Assembly (NCBI RefSeq): GCF_900100545.1
Contig: NZ_FNDP01000002.1
Coordinates: 124,001-188,000, forward strand
DNA from: Pseudobutyrivibrio sp. 49
GTDB lineage: Bacteria; Bacillota; Clostridia; Lachnospirales; Lachnospiraceae
Direction: 5' to 3'
Length of the DNA stretch: 64,000 nt
Within the stretch, counting starts at the first letter, position 1; every line of letters begins with the position of its first letter. The notes beneath the pieces are model-generated. The model was not told the origin of the DNA. It saw only the letters and a program-made list of their open reading frames with translations, and did not search any database. The translations under genes were made by a program, and so were the position numbers. Shown one piece after another: positions 53,366-61,588 of this stretch.

Positions 53366-54400
53366 CTACTCCTTATCACTAAAGATTAAGGTTCTCTGAA
53401 CTGTATAATTAAATAAGTAAAGGATTATCTCTACTGGTACCTTGATAATTACAGGAGCCACAGCTGGAATCAACGCCGAAAGGTTTGTTACTGCCCAGCC
53501 GGAAATAGTTCCTGAAATTACTACAAGCACAAGATACTTTGCTAACTGTACGGCACTGTTGCCTTTGCCCTGAAATACCACGTTCTTATTCAAGGTGAAA
53601 TTGATAAGACATGAGCAGGCTCGTGCTATGTAAGTAGCCATCATAATCTTTGCACCACAGGCATGAGCAATAATAAAGATAATGTAATCTATCAATGCCG
53701 AAAACAGTGATGCAAAGGAATACTTCAGAATAATACTGTAAATACGAATTGAATCTCTCACAGGATTAAAATGAGAAGACTCATTATTATTCTCGTAAAC
53801 TGTCTCTATAGTAACCTCTGTGATATTAACCTTGTTTGACTTAATATCCAGAAGCATATTTGTCTCGTATTCGTATTTTTCTCCTTCGCAACGAGCTGCT
53901 ATCTCTAGGAAGGAGAAAGGCAATCCTCTAAGGCCTGTCTGTGTATCAGATACATTGATACCACAGGTCCATTTATATACCTTGCGGGAAATGCCATTTC
54001 CCATACGGCTTCTCCATGGAACATTTCCTGTGTCAAAAGCACGACATCCAAGCACTACATCATTAGGATTCTGCTCCATAGCCTCTGCCACCTTTACTAT
54101 ATCTGCTGGTCTGTGCTGACCATCAGCATCTACAGTGATAACGCCAGCCTTTGCAATCTCAGGATTAAGTAAGCAGTAATTAATAGCACTCTTAAGAGCA
54201 CGTCCCTTTCCTTGGTTGATAGCATGGGTAACAATGATAGCTCCCATGTCTTTAAGCTGAGTGAAGATATGGGCGTATTTCTCTCCGCCACCATCATCTA
54301 TTACAAGCACGTTTTCAAAATAATTAAAGATATCCTTGGTAAGTGGAACCAAGCTTTCAAGTGGTTGATAAGCTGGTATGATAATAAGCTGTTTTTTCAT
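53366..54400 (-). CDS. GT2-GtrA fusion: polyprenyl-phosphate sugar synthase plus flippase domain (344 aa)
   Basis: Residues 1 to ~210 are a DPM-like GT2 (KQLIIIPAYQPLESLVPLTK, VLVIDDGGGEKYAH, metal motif VDADGQHRPADIVKVAEAME, then SDTQTGLRGLPFSFLE). From ~225 four hydrophobic helices form a GtrA-type domain (SFASLFSALIDYIIFIIAHA, CLINFTLNKNVVFQGKGN). Usually these are two genes, GtrB and GtrA, that make and flip an undecaprenyl-phosphate sugar. Fusion ties making to flipping. It lies between two GT-C-like genes. ATG follows AAGGAATATT. Confidence 0.88.
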   Translation of the reverse strand: MKKQLIIIPAYQPLESLVPLTKDIFNYFENVLVIDDGGGEKYAHIFTQLKDMGAIIVTHAINQGKGRALKSAINYCLLNPEIAKAGVITVDADGQHRPADIVKVAEAMEQNPNDVVLGCRAFDTGNVPWRSRMGNGISRKVYKWTCGINVSDTQTGLRGLPFSFLEIAARCEGEKYEYETNMLLDIKSNKVNITEVTIETVYENNNESSHFNPVRDSIRIYSIILKYSFASLFSALIDYIIFIIAHACGAKIMMATYIARACSCLINFTLNKNVVFQGKGNSAVQLAKYLVLVVISGTISGWAVTNLSALIPAVAPVIIKVPVEIILYLFNYTVQRTLIFSDKE

Positions 54401-54408
54401 AATATTCC

Positions 54409-56115
54409 TTATCTTGCTAATAAAATAAAGTCTCCCTCTGTAGCAACAGTGGTCTTATAATTCTCGTTTATGTATTCTTCTGTCTCTCCACCAACAAATT
54501 CTTCATAGTATTTGTTGGATGGGTTAATCATTATATAATCTGGCTGGTTCTCAGGATTTACCTCCCAATACTGAAGCACACGCATCTGACCCTTTCCTGC
54601 TCTTGAATAAGGTGAGCCTGCGCCCTGCTTTGCATCGCTATTAAGGTAAGCGCTATAGCTATATCCATGAAGAACGAACAATTTGTCCTCTGATGTGACA
54701 TACTCAGTCACAAGGTCATATGCAGCCTTGTTCATATCGTAATCTGTCTGATCTAAAGCAATACCCTTATATGCACCATCAGTAACATAGTAGCGGCTCT
54801 CAAAAATATCATTGTAGCCTCCATCGCTCTCTGCCACCCATACCAAAGAGAAGAAAAGCGCGAAGCCTACTACAGCAGTAGCTAAAAGCTTCAGTCCTAG
54901 CACTTCCTCTGAAGCTGCAAGCATAACTACAATAAGTACTACATAAAAGCACATGTATCCTGGGACTGTGATACCCTGATTAGTGCTAATAGACCAAATA
55001 AGCTGAACCACAACAGAAATGAAGAAGATAATCTTAAGCATTCCCTTGCCTTCGTGCTCTGGCAACTTATAATGTCCTATTCTTGTATATTCAAGCTTTT
55101 CTCTCTTTTCCACAAAGAATGGTAACCACCAGAAAATAATAAGGCAACCATATACAAAACGGCTGGCACTAACGCTTTCTGGACGTGCTATAATTGAAGC
55201 CGCCATGAAAAGAATCCAGTAAATCGAAAGAATTACATGAGCTGTTTCATCGTCCATTCCTCTGATAAAACCTATAATCTTGAGCACTACAACCGGTGCA
55301 TAAGCTATTACAAAGAATACCAAATAGCTAAGTAACATCATTCCAAATCTGACGTACATAGGATTCTTGTAAGCAGAGTCCTCTATGTAAGCTAGCTGTG
55401 GAATGATATTCATTATTCCCGATGTAAGCTGTAAGTAAATAACAACTGCAACACCTACTACCACGCAAGTGACAATATATATAATAGTAGGCTTTCCTAA
55501 TTCGTAGCCATTGTACATAAGAACAATCAAGGAAATAACCACAAATACTGGGAAGATAATCATGGTTGGATATGAAAGAATCATTACGCATGTAGCCAGT
55601 CCCATTGGCAAGAAGTACCATCTATTTCTGGTATCAAAGAATCTGACTGCCCAGCAAATAAATAGAACAATACCAAAATCACACATGGATTTATATGAAA
55701 AGTTCTTATATGAAATAAAAAGCACATAATAAGTGAGAGCTGTAAGGAAGGCACCTTTCTCGTACTCAGTCTTTTTGATAGTAGCGTATAAATAAATCGC
55801 AATTAAAAGTCTGATAATCTGGTAACAAATACGTGTATAAAGCATGAAGCCAATACCTATAGGATATAACACTGGCTCTAATGCATAATAATACAAAGCA
55901 AAAAGTGGGTAAGTAAGAATACCCCCCAGCTGATATGGCCCCCATGAATCTATAAACATTCTGTTTCCCTGGAAGATTCCCTTATAGGTAGCAAGCAAAC
56001 CTGCCTCATCCATATAAAAACCTTCTGTGGCAACATAAAACGACCCTACTAATACAATTAATCCAAGGAATACATTGAATATTATTCTTTTCTTGTCTGC
56101 CGCTTCTGTCATCAT
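54409..56115 (-). CDS. Large multi-membrane GT-C-like protein (568 aa), paralogue of 19976-21628
   Basis: About 11 spans with an early loop TEGFYMDEAGLLATYKGIFQ that contains the acidic pair D-E, followed by GNRMFIDSWGPYQLGGILTY. The C-terminal soluble domain begins near residue 440 (YVTDGAYKGIALDQ) and ends in ATEGDFILLAR. Paralogous to 19976-21628. It precedes the GT2-GtrA fusion by 8 bases, so that enzyme probably makes its lipid-linked donor. Two adjacent ATGs; AAGGAGAATA precedes the first. Leftmost gene of the divergent region at 56.1-56.2 kb. Confidence 0.7.
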   Translation of the reverse strand: MMTEAADKKRIIFNVFLGLIVLVGSFYVATEGFYMDEAGLLATYKGIFQGNRMFIDSWGPYQLGGILTYPLFALYYYALEPVLYPIGIGFMLYTRICYQIIRLLIAIYLYATIKKTEYEKGAFLTALTYYVLFISYKNFSYKSMCDFGIVLFICWAVRFFDTRNRWYFLPMGLATCVMILSYPTMIIFPVFVVISLIVLMYNGYELGKPTIIYIVTCVVVGVAVVIYLQLTSGIMNIIPQLAYIEDSAYKNPMYVRFGMMLLSYLVFFVIAYAPVVVLKIIGFIRGMDDETAHVILSIYWILFMAASIIARPESVSASRFVYGCLIIFWWLPFFVEKREKLEYTRIGHYKLPEHEGKGMLKIIFFISVVVQLIWSISTNQGITVPGYMCFYVVLIVVMLAASEEVLGLKLLATAVVGFALFFSLVWVAESDGGYNDIFESRYYVTDGAYKGIALDQTDYDMNKAAYDLVTEYVTSEDKLFVLHGYSYSAYLNSDAKQGAGSPYSRAGKGQMRVLQYWEVNPENQPDYIMINPSNKYYEEFVGGETEEYINENYKTTVATEGDFILLAR

Positions 56116-56167
56116 TATTCTCCTTGATTTTGCTAATAAAATCCAAATTTATTCTATACTATTTTCT

Positions 56168-56196
56168 TTGCTTATGCCACTATAAAGATGTATAAT
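56168..56196 (+). promoter_or_regulatory. Sigma-A promoter for the plus-strand flippase gene
   Basis: TTGCTT (56168-56173), a 17-base spacer and a perfect TATAAT (56191-56196) on the plus strand, with TG directly ahead of the -10. Transcription would start near 56203, giving a leader of about 28 bases that includes the AAAGG ribosome binding site before ATG 56231. The other strand of this 115-base gap must also promote 54409-56115, but I see no good element for it. Confidence 0.75.
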
Positions 56197-56230
56197 CTCT
56201 TTATTTGAACACAGATTGAAAGGTTAAGTT

Positions 56231-57769
56231 ATGACTAAGAAAACTAAAAGCGTCTTGGCTACCACTGTTATGATAGCCTGTATGACGCTAAGCTTTAAAA
56301 TACTAGGATTTGTAAAGCAATCCGTAATTGCTTACTATTTCGGTACCACTGGAGAGACAGATGCTTATAACCTGGCATATACCTTTGTTGGCACCATGAC
56401 CTCCGCCCTGGTTCGTGCCATATCCATTTCAATGGTAAGCATCTACACTCACACCTTTATACAAAAAGGAAAGGATGCTGCTTCAAAGCTTATTTGTGCT
56501 TGCTTGGAATTTATGCTTCCTATAGCACCTTTTATTCTTTTGCTAGTATACATGCTTACACCTGTAATTGCTAAGATTTTAGGCCCAGCCTACACTCCTA
56601 GCGAAACTGCAGTACTAAAGCATTATTTGTATATCTGCTATCCATTATTTGTATTTTCAATCTTTACAATGGTTGGAACTGCACTAATGGATTCCAACAA
56701 AGATTTTGCAGTTAGTCGTACAGAGTCGTTTTTCACAAGTACTGTTACCATCATCTGCTGCATACTTTTATATAGCACTCAGGCTGTTACATCACTTGTA
56801 ATTGCTCAGTACCTTAGCTACTTCCTTTTTATTACCTTATTGTTCATTCGCAGCAGACGCTATGTTAATTTCCAATTTGTAAGATTTAAGGATGTTCCAG
56901 AGCTAAAGGTTATTCTTACTGCTGCACTTCCTGTTTTTATTGGAAACTCTGTCTTCCAGATTAACAAGATTGTAGATGGTTCCATTTCATCAAGCCTTGG
57001 TGAAGGAAATGCCACAGCCCTTGCTTATGCAATCGTACTAGAAGATCTTGTAATCAATGTAATTGTTAATAATGTTGTAGATGTTCTTTATGTAAACTTC
57101 TCCAACTATGCTGCAGAAGGAAACACCAAAAAACTTTCTGAGACTATGACCTCTGCGGTTAACGCAATGATTTGTATAATGGCTCCAATTTCCATTATCA
57201 CCTGCTTGTGTGCCACAGAAATCGTTACCATCGTGTTCAAGCGCGGACAGTTCGATGAAACTTCAGTTGCAATGACAAGTGCAGCTCTCATTGGCTATGG
57301 TGTCGGCTTCATAAGCGCAGGCGTAAGAGATATCGCTTCCCGTGGGCTTTACGCCTTTAAGGATACTAAAGGACCTATGTACACTGGCTTCTTCGCAGTT
57401 GCCTGCAACGTATTCTTCAGTATTCTTTTATCAAGATATATTGGAATCATGGGCGTTACCCTTGCAAGCTCAATATTCCTGACTGTAAACTTTATTATAA
57501 ATTCCTTTATTTTAAAGAAATACATACCTGATTATTCACTTTTAGTATATATTCCAGTTTTACTGAAACAGTTTCCAGGAGCCGTAGTTCTTGTATTGAT
57601 TATTTACTTCTTCAAGAACACCTTTAACAGTAACATCCTAATCTTTGGGCTTTCTGCTGTTGTTGGGTTAACCATGTACTTTGTCATTTTGACATTTATG
57701 CATATCAATGAGATTACACTTATAAAAGAAAAACTAATAGCCAAGCTACAAATAAAGAAGGACCGCTAG
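56231..57769 (+). CDS. MurJ/MviN-like lipid-linked glycan flippase (512 aa)
   Basis: MOP-superfamily protein of the MVF (MurJ) type, about 14 spans. Evidence: N-terminal SFKILGFVKQSVIAYYFGTT then GETDAYNLAYT, the MurJ-like opening (F/L-G..R/K...A..FG....DA), and the later VFKRGQFDETSVAMTSAALI with GVRDIASRGLYAFKDTKGP, a MurJ hallmark. It may flip a lipid-linked glycan of this locus or be an extra lipid II flippase. It has its own promoter and a bidirectional terminator, so regulation is separate from the operon. ATG follows GAAAGGTTAAGTT. Confidence 0.85.
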   Translation: MTKKTKSVLATTVMIACMTLSFKILGFVKQSVIAYYFGTTGETDAYNLAYTFVGTMTSALVRAISISMVSIYTHTFIQKGKDAASKLICACLEFMLPIAPFILLLVYMLTPVIAKILGPAYTPSETAVLKHYLYICYPLFVFSIFTMVGTALMDSNKDFAVSRTESFFTSTVTIICCILLYSTQAVTSLVIAQYLSYFLFITLLFIRSRRYVNFQFVRFKDVPELKVILTAALPVFIGNSVFQINKIVDGSISSSLGEGNATALAYAIVLEDLVINVIVNNVVDVLYVNFSNYAAEGNTKKLSETMTSAVNAMICIMAPISIITCLCATEIVTIVFKRGQFDETSVAMTSAALIGYGVGFISAGVRDIASRGLYAFKDTKGPMYTGFFAVACNVFFSILLSRYIGIMGVTLASSIFLTVNFIINSFILKKYIPDYSLLVYIPVLLKQFPGAVVLVLIIYFFKNTFNSNILIFGLSAVVGLTMYFVILTFMHINEITLIKEKLIAKLQIKKDR

Positions 57770-57791
57770 ATTTAATCTAGTGGTCCTTCTT
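57755..57791. terminator. Strong bidirectional intrinsic terminator
   Basis: A long hairpin: AAGAAGGACC (57755-57764), G, CTAGAT, a TTA loop, ATCTAG, T, and GGTCCTTCTT (57782-57791). It has 16 Watson-Crick pairs plus one G-T pair. The flippase stop TAG lies in the left arm. The A-rich left and T-rich right ends serve both strands, ending the plus-strand gene and the minus-strand genes from the right. Confidence 0.85.
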
Positions 57792-57792
57792 A

Positions 57793-58695
57793 CTATATTA
57801 ATAATTCTTTTATTTCCGTGTATTTTTCTATAAGCTTTCCCCATACATCATCATTTCTATTACTATCCTCTGATGCATTAGCGTGCCATAAGCCTGTGTT
57901 CTTGTTAAATATATTATCAAAATAAATCAGAGGCTCTTCAGCACAATTATACGCCTTTACTCCATTTTTCAGCTCCATAATCTTGAGCCAAAGATCATCT
58001 GTAAATAAGGCATATTCTTTTATCTTTTCTGCATCAAAAAGCTCTTCATCGAAAAACTTTCTCTTATACAACGCTCCATTACAGCCTATAGGGATGGTAG
58101 CGAAATCCGGCTCATCAGTAAGGACTTCTTTCCATGAATTATATGGTGTAAATTCTCCGTCATTAGTGGTGATTCGATGACTTCTCAAACAGATAACTGC
58201 ATCAGGATACTTCTTTGATGCTTCTACTAATTTTTCAATATGATTCTCCGGATAGAATACATCATCATCAGCTGTAATAACCATCTTATCTGGATAATCT
58301 TGAAGTGCATAATAATACTTTTTATGAGGCTTTAAATCGTCATCCACAAAACCTATTTCTAATCCCCTGCTCTGTTGTTTTAAAAGCTCCACTGGAAGCT
58401 CATCTGCACCATTTGGAAACTGTTCTTTTGATAAATATAAAACAACCTTTGCAGGCTTATATGTCTGATTTAAAAGAGTAGATATGGTCACCCATACAGT
58501 GTTTATTCTGGCTGGATAGGTTGTAAGTGAAACAATCACATCGCTACTCTTATCTATACCTATCTTGGTATTATTCTTTTGAGACAATGGATAAAAGTAA
58601 TTCACTAAAAGCTTATTAAGCTTAAACAGATATTTCCAATATCCTTTGCCACTCTTCTTTGCATTTTGAACATTTGAGTATAGTTTATTAATCAT
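57793..58695 (-). CDS. GT-A-fold glycosyltransferase (300 aa)
   Basis: Soluble enzyme with a GT2-like opening VIVSLTTYPARINTVWVTIS, then LLNQTYKPAKVVLYLSKEQF, KPHKKYYYALQDYPDKMVIT and the DXD-type motif ADDDVFYPENHIEKLV near residue 138. FTDDLWLKIMELKNG follows, a D-D-L-W motif typical of the acceptor domain. A family of capsule-locus GT-A enzymes with this VSLTTYPARI start is common but not functionally named. GTG at 58698 and ATG at 58695 are adjacent; AAAGAG precedes. Minus-strand terminal gene before the hairpin. Confidence 0.8.
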   Translation of the reverse strand: MINKLYSNVQNAKKSGKGYWKYLFKLNKLLVNYFYPLSQKNNTKIGIDKSSDVIVSLTTYPARINTVWVTISTLLNQTYKPAKVVLYLSKEQFPNGADELPVELLKQQSRGLEIGFVDDDLKPHKKYYYALQDYPDKMVITADDDVFYPENHIEKLVEASKKYPDAVICLRSHRITTNDGEFTPYNSWKEVLTDEPDFATIPIGCNGALYKRKFFDEELFDAEKIKEYALFTDDLWLKIMELKNGVKAYNCAEEPLIYFDNIFNKNTGLWHANASEDSNRNDDVWGKLIEKYTEIKELLI

Positions 58696-58702
58696 CACAG
58701 CT

Positions 58703-59656
58703 TTACTCTTTATCGTATGTACGCTCGCTAATTATGTATCTTGGTCTAGCCTTTGTCTCCATGTATGTCTTTCCAACATACTCACCGATAACACCAAGGG
58801 AAATAAGCTGGATTCCGCCAAGGAAACATACAGCCACCATAAGACTTGACCAACCGCTCATAGTATGTCCAAGGAAATACTGCACAACTGAGTAGATTAA
58901 TAAAATAAGACTTATGAGCGCTACAAAAATACCGAAGCCTGTAATCATACGAATAGGCTTTATACTAAGTGATGTAATACCGTCAAAGGCAAGGCTAAGC
59001 ATCTTCGAAAGTGGATAGTGACTCTCTCCGGCAATTCGCTCATTACGCTCGTAATATACGCTTGTGCTCTTAAAGCCAACAAGCGGGAACATTCCTCTGA
59101 GGAAGATGTTTACCTCCTTGTAATTAGCAAATTCATTAAGAACACGACTTGATACTAAACGATAATCTGCGTGATTATAAACAACTTCTGCTCCCATGCT
59201 ATTAAGAAGCTTGTAGAAGCTTTCAGCTGTGAATCTCTTGAAGAATGTATCCGTATCACGCTTGCTACGAACTCCGTAAACTACCTCGCAGCCGTCTGCA
59301 TATGCATCTACCATTTCATTCATTGCATTAATATCATCCTGTCCATCACAATCGATAGAGATAGTGATATCACAAAGCTCCTTAGCCTCCATAAGACCTG
59401 CAAGAACAGCGTTCTGGTGGCCACGGTTACGGCTCTGTGTGATACCGATGTAATGCTCATCCTGCTTTGCAAGATTCTTGATGATATCCCAAGTATTGTC
59501 CTTCGAACCATCATTTACAAACATGATGCGGGATTTATCATCTATCTTATCTAGACTTACAAGCTCTTTTATTTTATCTAAGAATAAAGGAGCTGTTATA
59601 GGAAGAACAGCTTCTTCGTTGTAACATGGAATAACTATATATAATACGGGTTTCAT
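58703..59656 (-). CDS. GtrB-like polyprenyl-phosphate glycosyltransferase (317 aa)
   Basis: GT2 with two C-terminal helices: LYIVIPCYNEEAVLPITAPL, MFVNDGSKDNTWDI, NRGHQNAVLAGLMEAKELCD and the metal motif ISIDCDGQDDINAMNEMVDA near residue 98. NERIAGESHYPLSKML precedes the membrane hairpin (about 235-295), ending GVIGEYVGKTYMETKAR. This makes an undecaprenyl-phosphate sugar (GtrB/YkoT type). Three bases from the SDR gene, which may make its NDP-sugar. Sugar unknown. ATG follows GGAGATAGTGT. Confidence 0.9.
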   Translation of the reverse strand: MKPVLYIVIPCYNEEAVLPITAPLFLDKIKELVSLDKIDDKSRIMFVNDGSKDNTWDIIKNLAKQDEHYIGITQSRNRGHQNAVLAGLMEAKELCDITISIDCDGQDDINAMNEMVDAYADGCEVVYGVRSKRDTDTFFKRFTAESFYKLLNSMGAEVVYNHADYRLVSSRVLNEFANYKEVNIFLRGMFPLVGFKSTSVYYERNERIAGESHYPLSKMLSLAFDGITSLSIKPIRMITGFGIFVALISLILLIYSVVQYFLGHTMSGWSSLMVAVCFLGGIQLISLGVIGEYVGKTYMETKARPRYIISERTYDKE

Positions 59657-59659
59657 ACA

Positions 59660-60490
59660 CTATCTCCAGTTCATTAATATTTTGTCTATTTTTGTAGAAT
59701 CTCCCCATACAGCTTTGGAATCGTATGGTCTGTCAGGGAAGGTACCATAAGCTAAGCTGATATTATATCCGTTATCAGTGATGAATTTCTCCACACGGTC
59801 TGCAAGCTTCATAGGCTTTCCTGTACAACATTCGATTATTCCAAGAACTTCATCCTGCATACTGGCCTTTGCTACCTGCTCACAGAACAAATCATAGTCT
59901 GTAAAATCAAACTGGTTCTGACCTGTTGTGAATGGGAATGTCTCATCTCCTGCCTCAGCAGCTGCTGTAAGCTTAGAGAAGATACTGCAGCCTCTATGAG
60001 TATTACCTACGATATAGTATCCGCGAAGCCACTGGAGCTTCACGTTGTTCTCTTTACATGCAAGGATTGTCGCCTGACGAAGGGCATTCTTTGCAATGCC
60101 ATAAAGAGACTGTGGTGCACATGGAGTCTCAGCTTTAATACAGCCTTCCATGAAGCCAATCTCATGCATTGTCCCCATGACACACATCTTACGGATACCA
60201 GCCTTACAAATCTTCTCGATAAATGCATAATGGTTTGGTAAATCCTTCATGTGATTCTCCGATGCGTGACGAAAACCATCACGCCAAGCAAGATGAATAA
60301 CTACATCTGGCTTCTCAAAGTAGCCATATGGGTCATCTAAAGTAAAAAGATCCGCATCGATTCTTTTAGCTCTCTCATCCACCTCATCTGTGTGAAAATC
60401 AGTAGCTACAACCTCAGCACCTAGATCTAACATAGTCTTTACTACGCCCTGACCTATATAACCATTTGCACCTGTAACTAAATATTTCAT
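59660..60490 (-). CDS. NAD(P)-dependent sugar-nucleotide epimerase/reductase, extended SDR (276 aa)
   Basis: Rossmann fold with GANGYIG (7-13), ATDFHTDEVDERA (the acidic residue at the end of the second strand suggests NAD), MGTMHEIG (the Ser/Thr catalytic region) and Y130-x3-K134 in SLYGIAKN. Shorter than UDP-glucose epimerase or RmlB, like 4-reductases such as dTDP-6-deoxy-talose or dTDP-fucose-forming enzymes. It probably supplies an NDP-sugar for the GtrB-like synthase three bases away. The ribosome site AGGAG lies about 14 bases upstream of ATG. Confidence 0.8.
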   Translation of the reverse strand: MKYLVTGANGYIGQGVVKTMLDLGAEVVATDFHTDEVDERAKRIDADLFTLDDPYGYFEKPDVVIHLAWRDGFRHASENHMKDLPNHYAFIEKICKAGIRKMCVMGTMHEIGFMEGCIKAETPCAPQSLYGIAKNALRQATILACKENNVKLQWLRGYYIVGNTHRGCSIFSKLTAAAEAGDETFPFTTGQNQFDFTDYDLFCEQVAKASMQDEVLGIIECCTGKPMKLADRVEKFITDNGYNISLAYGTFPDRPYDSKAVWGDSTKIDKILMNWR

Positions 60491-60514
60491 AGTCTAAACT
60501 CAGCTCCTTATATA

Positions 60515-61572
60515 TTAACTAATATATTTAAACTTTCTTTTTATCAATCCTGCTATTGGCTTGTCTATGCATATATATGATATAGTTCCAACTACCCAAC
60601 ATATTAAGGCATATATCAGCATCGTCCTAAATCTATATATATTGCATGGTATATTAAATCTATATATTGCAATAATCATAAACATATTAACTGGATGATG
60701 CCAAATAAACACATCAAAGGAAATCTTTCCCATCAAACCAATAAATGGATGATTTAAAATATTTCCTATACCATATTTGCAAAAAATGATTAGTGCGGGA
60801 TAGTAAACGAAGGTCATAACATAATCTATACCCTTAACCATTAAACACTCTGTATACACTATTAAGAGTGTAAGTATAATAGGCACTAAACCGCAAATCA
60901 AAGTCTCTTTTTTGGTTATCTTGTGTTTTCTCAAAAATTCTGCAAATAATACTCCAAAAAAGAATGCATAATATCCCCTACATGAAGATGCATTTAGAAA
61001 TGGTAAGTTAAGACCAAAATCTCGAATTCCCATTCCAATAAATATCATTACTATAAATAGATATTCAACCTTTAAATTCAGCCTTTTTGCTATATAAATT
61101 AAAAAATAGAAAATCACATAGCAAAGCATCAAAACACTTATATACCATGTAGGATTATTAATGACTGGATTATCTAATGACCACCCTGCTTGTATACCAA
61201 GTGATGTAATGATAAGTCCCCATAAGGATATTGATATATCACTCCATTTGTACAGGAATACTTGCTCAAACCAGTTCAAAATCACCTCATAGCAAGCAGC
61301 ACTTATGAACAAAAGTGGAAAAAATCTTACCAATCTTTTTACATAAAATTTTGGAAAAGGATATCCTTCCTCAATCTTTTTAATGTAATCATACATGAAA
61401 TATCCGGAAAGAATAAAAAACAACTCTACTACAAGTCCAAAATAAAACTTTCCGTTAAAAAAATTTATTTTACCCTCAAAAAAACTCTTGTATCCTGTTG
61501 ATAGTGATGGAACATTATTAATATTGTTGCAACTACCTTCAGGAAATCAAGTTCATACTCCCTAGTTTTGAT
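60515..61572 (-). pseudogene. Integral-membrane acyltransferase (Acyl_transf_3) with lost start codon and frameshift
   Basis: An open frame from TTG at 61423 gives FFILSGYFMYDYIKKIEEG and about 300 residues of a normal acyltransferase-3 body (WYISVLMLCYVIFYFLIYIA, FIWHHPVNMFMI), but lacks the family's N-terminus. The missing part lies upstream in another frame: REYELDFLKVVATILIMFHH followed by YQQDTR. It would join the body after a -1 shift at a T7 run (61478-61484). The expected ATG reads ATC at 61570-61572, behind an AGGGGG site. Two lesions suggest decay. Without them the protein would be 352 residues, a normal length. Shifted reading or slipped-strand phase switching are alternatives. Confidence 0.85.
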
Positions 61573-61588
61573 TTCCTTATACCCCCTA

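Noticed and set aside
27640-56230. The two divergent intergenic regions are both 115 bases long (27640-27754 and 56116-56230) and might be copies
   Set aside because: By eye the sequences do not align; equal length seems a coincidence.
59171-59554. 127-codon open frame on the plus strand
   Set aside because: Antisense to the GtrB-like gene; no start signal and no recognisable protein motif.
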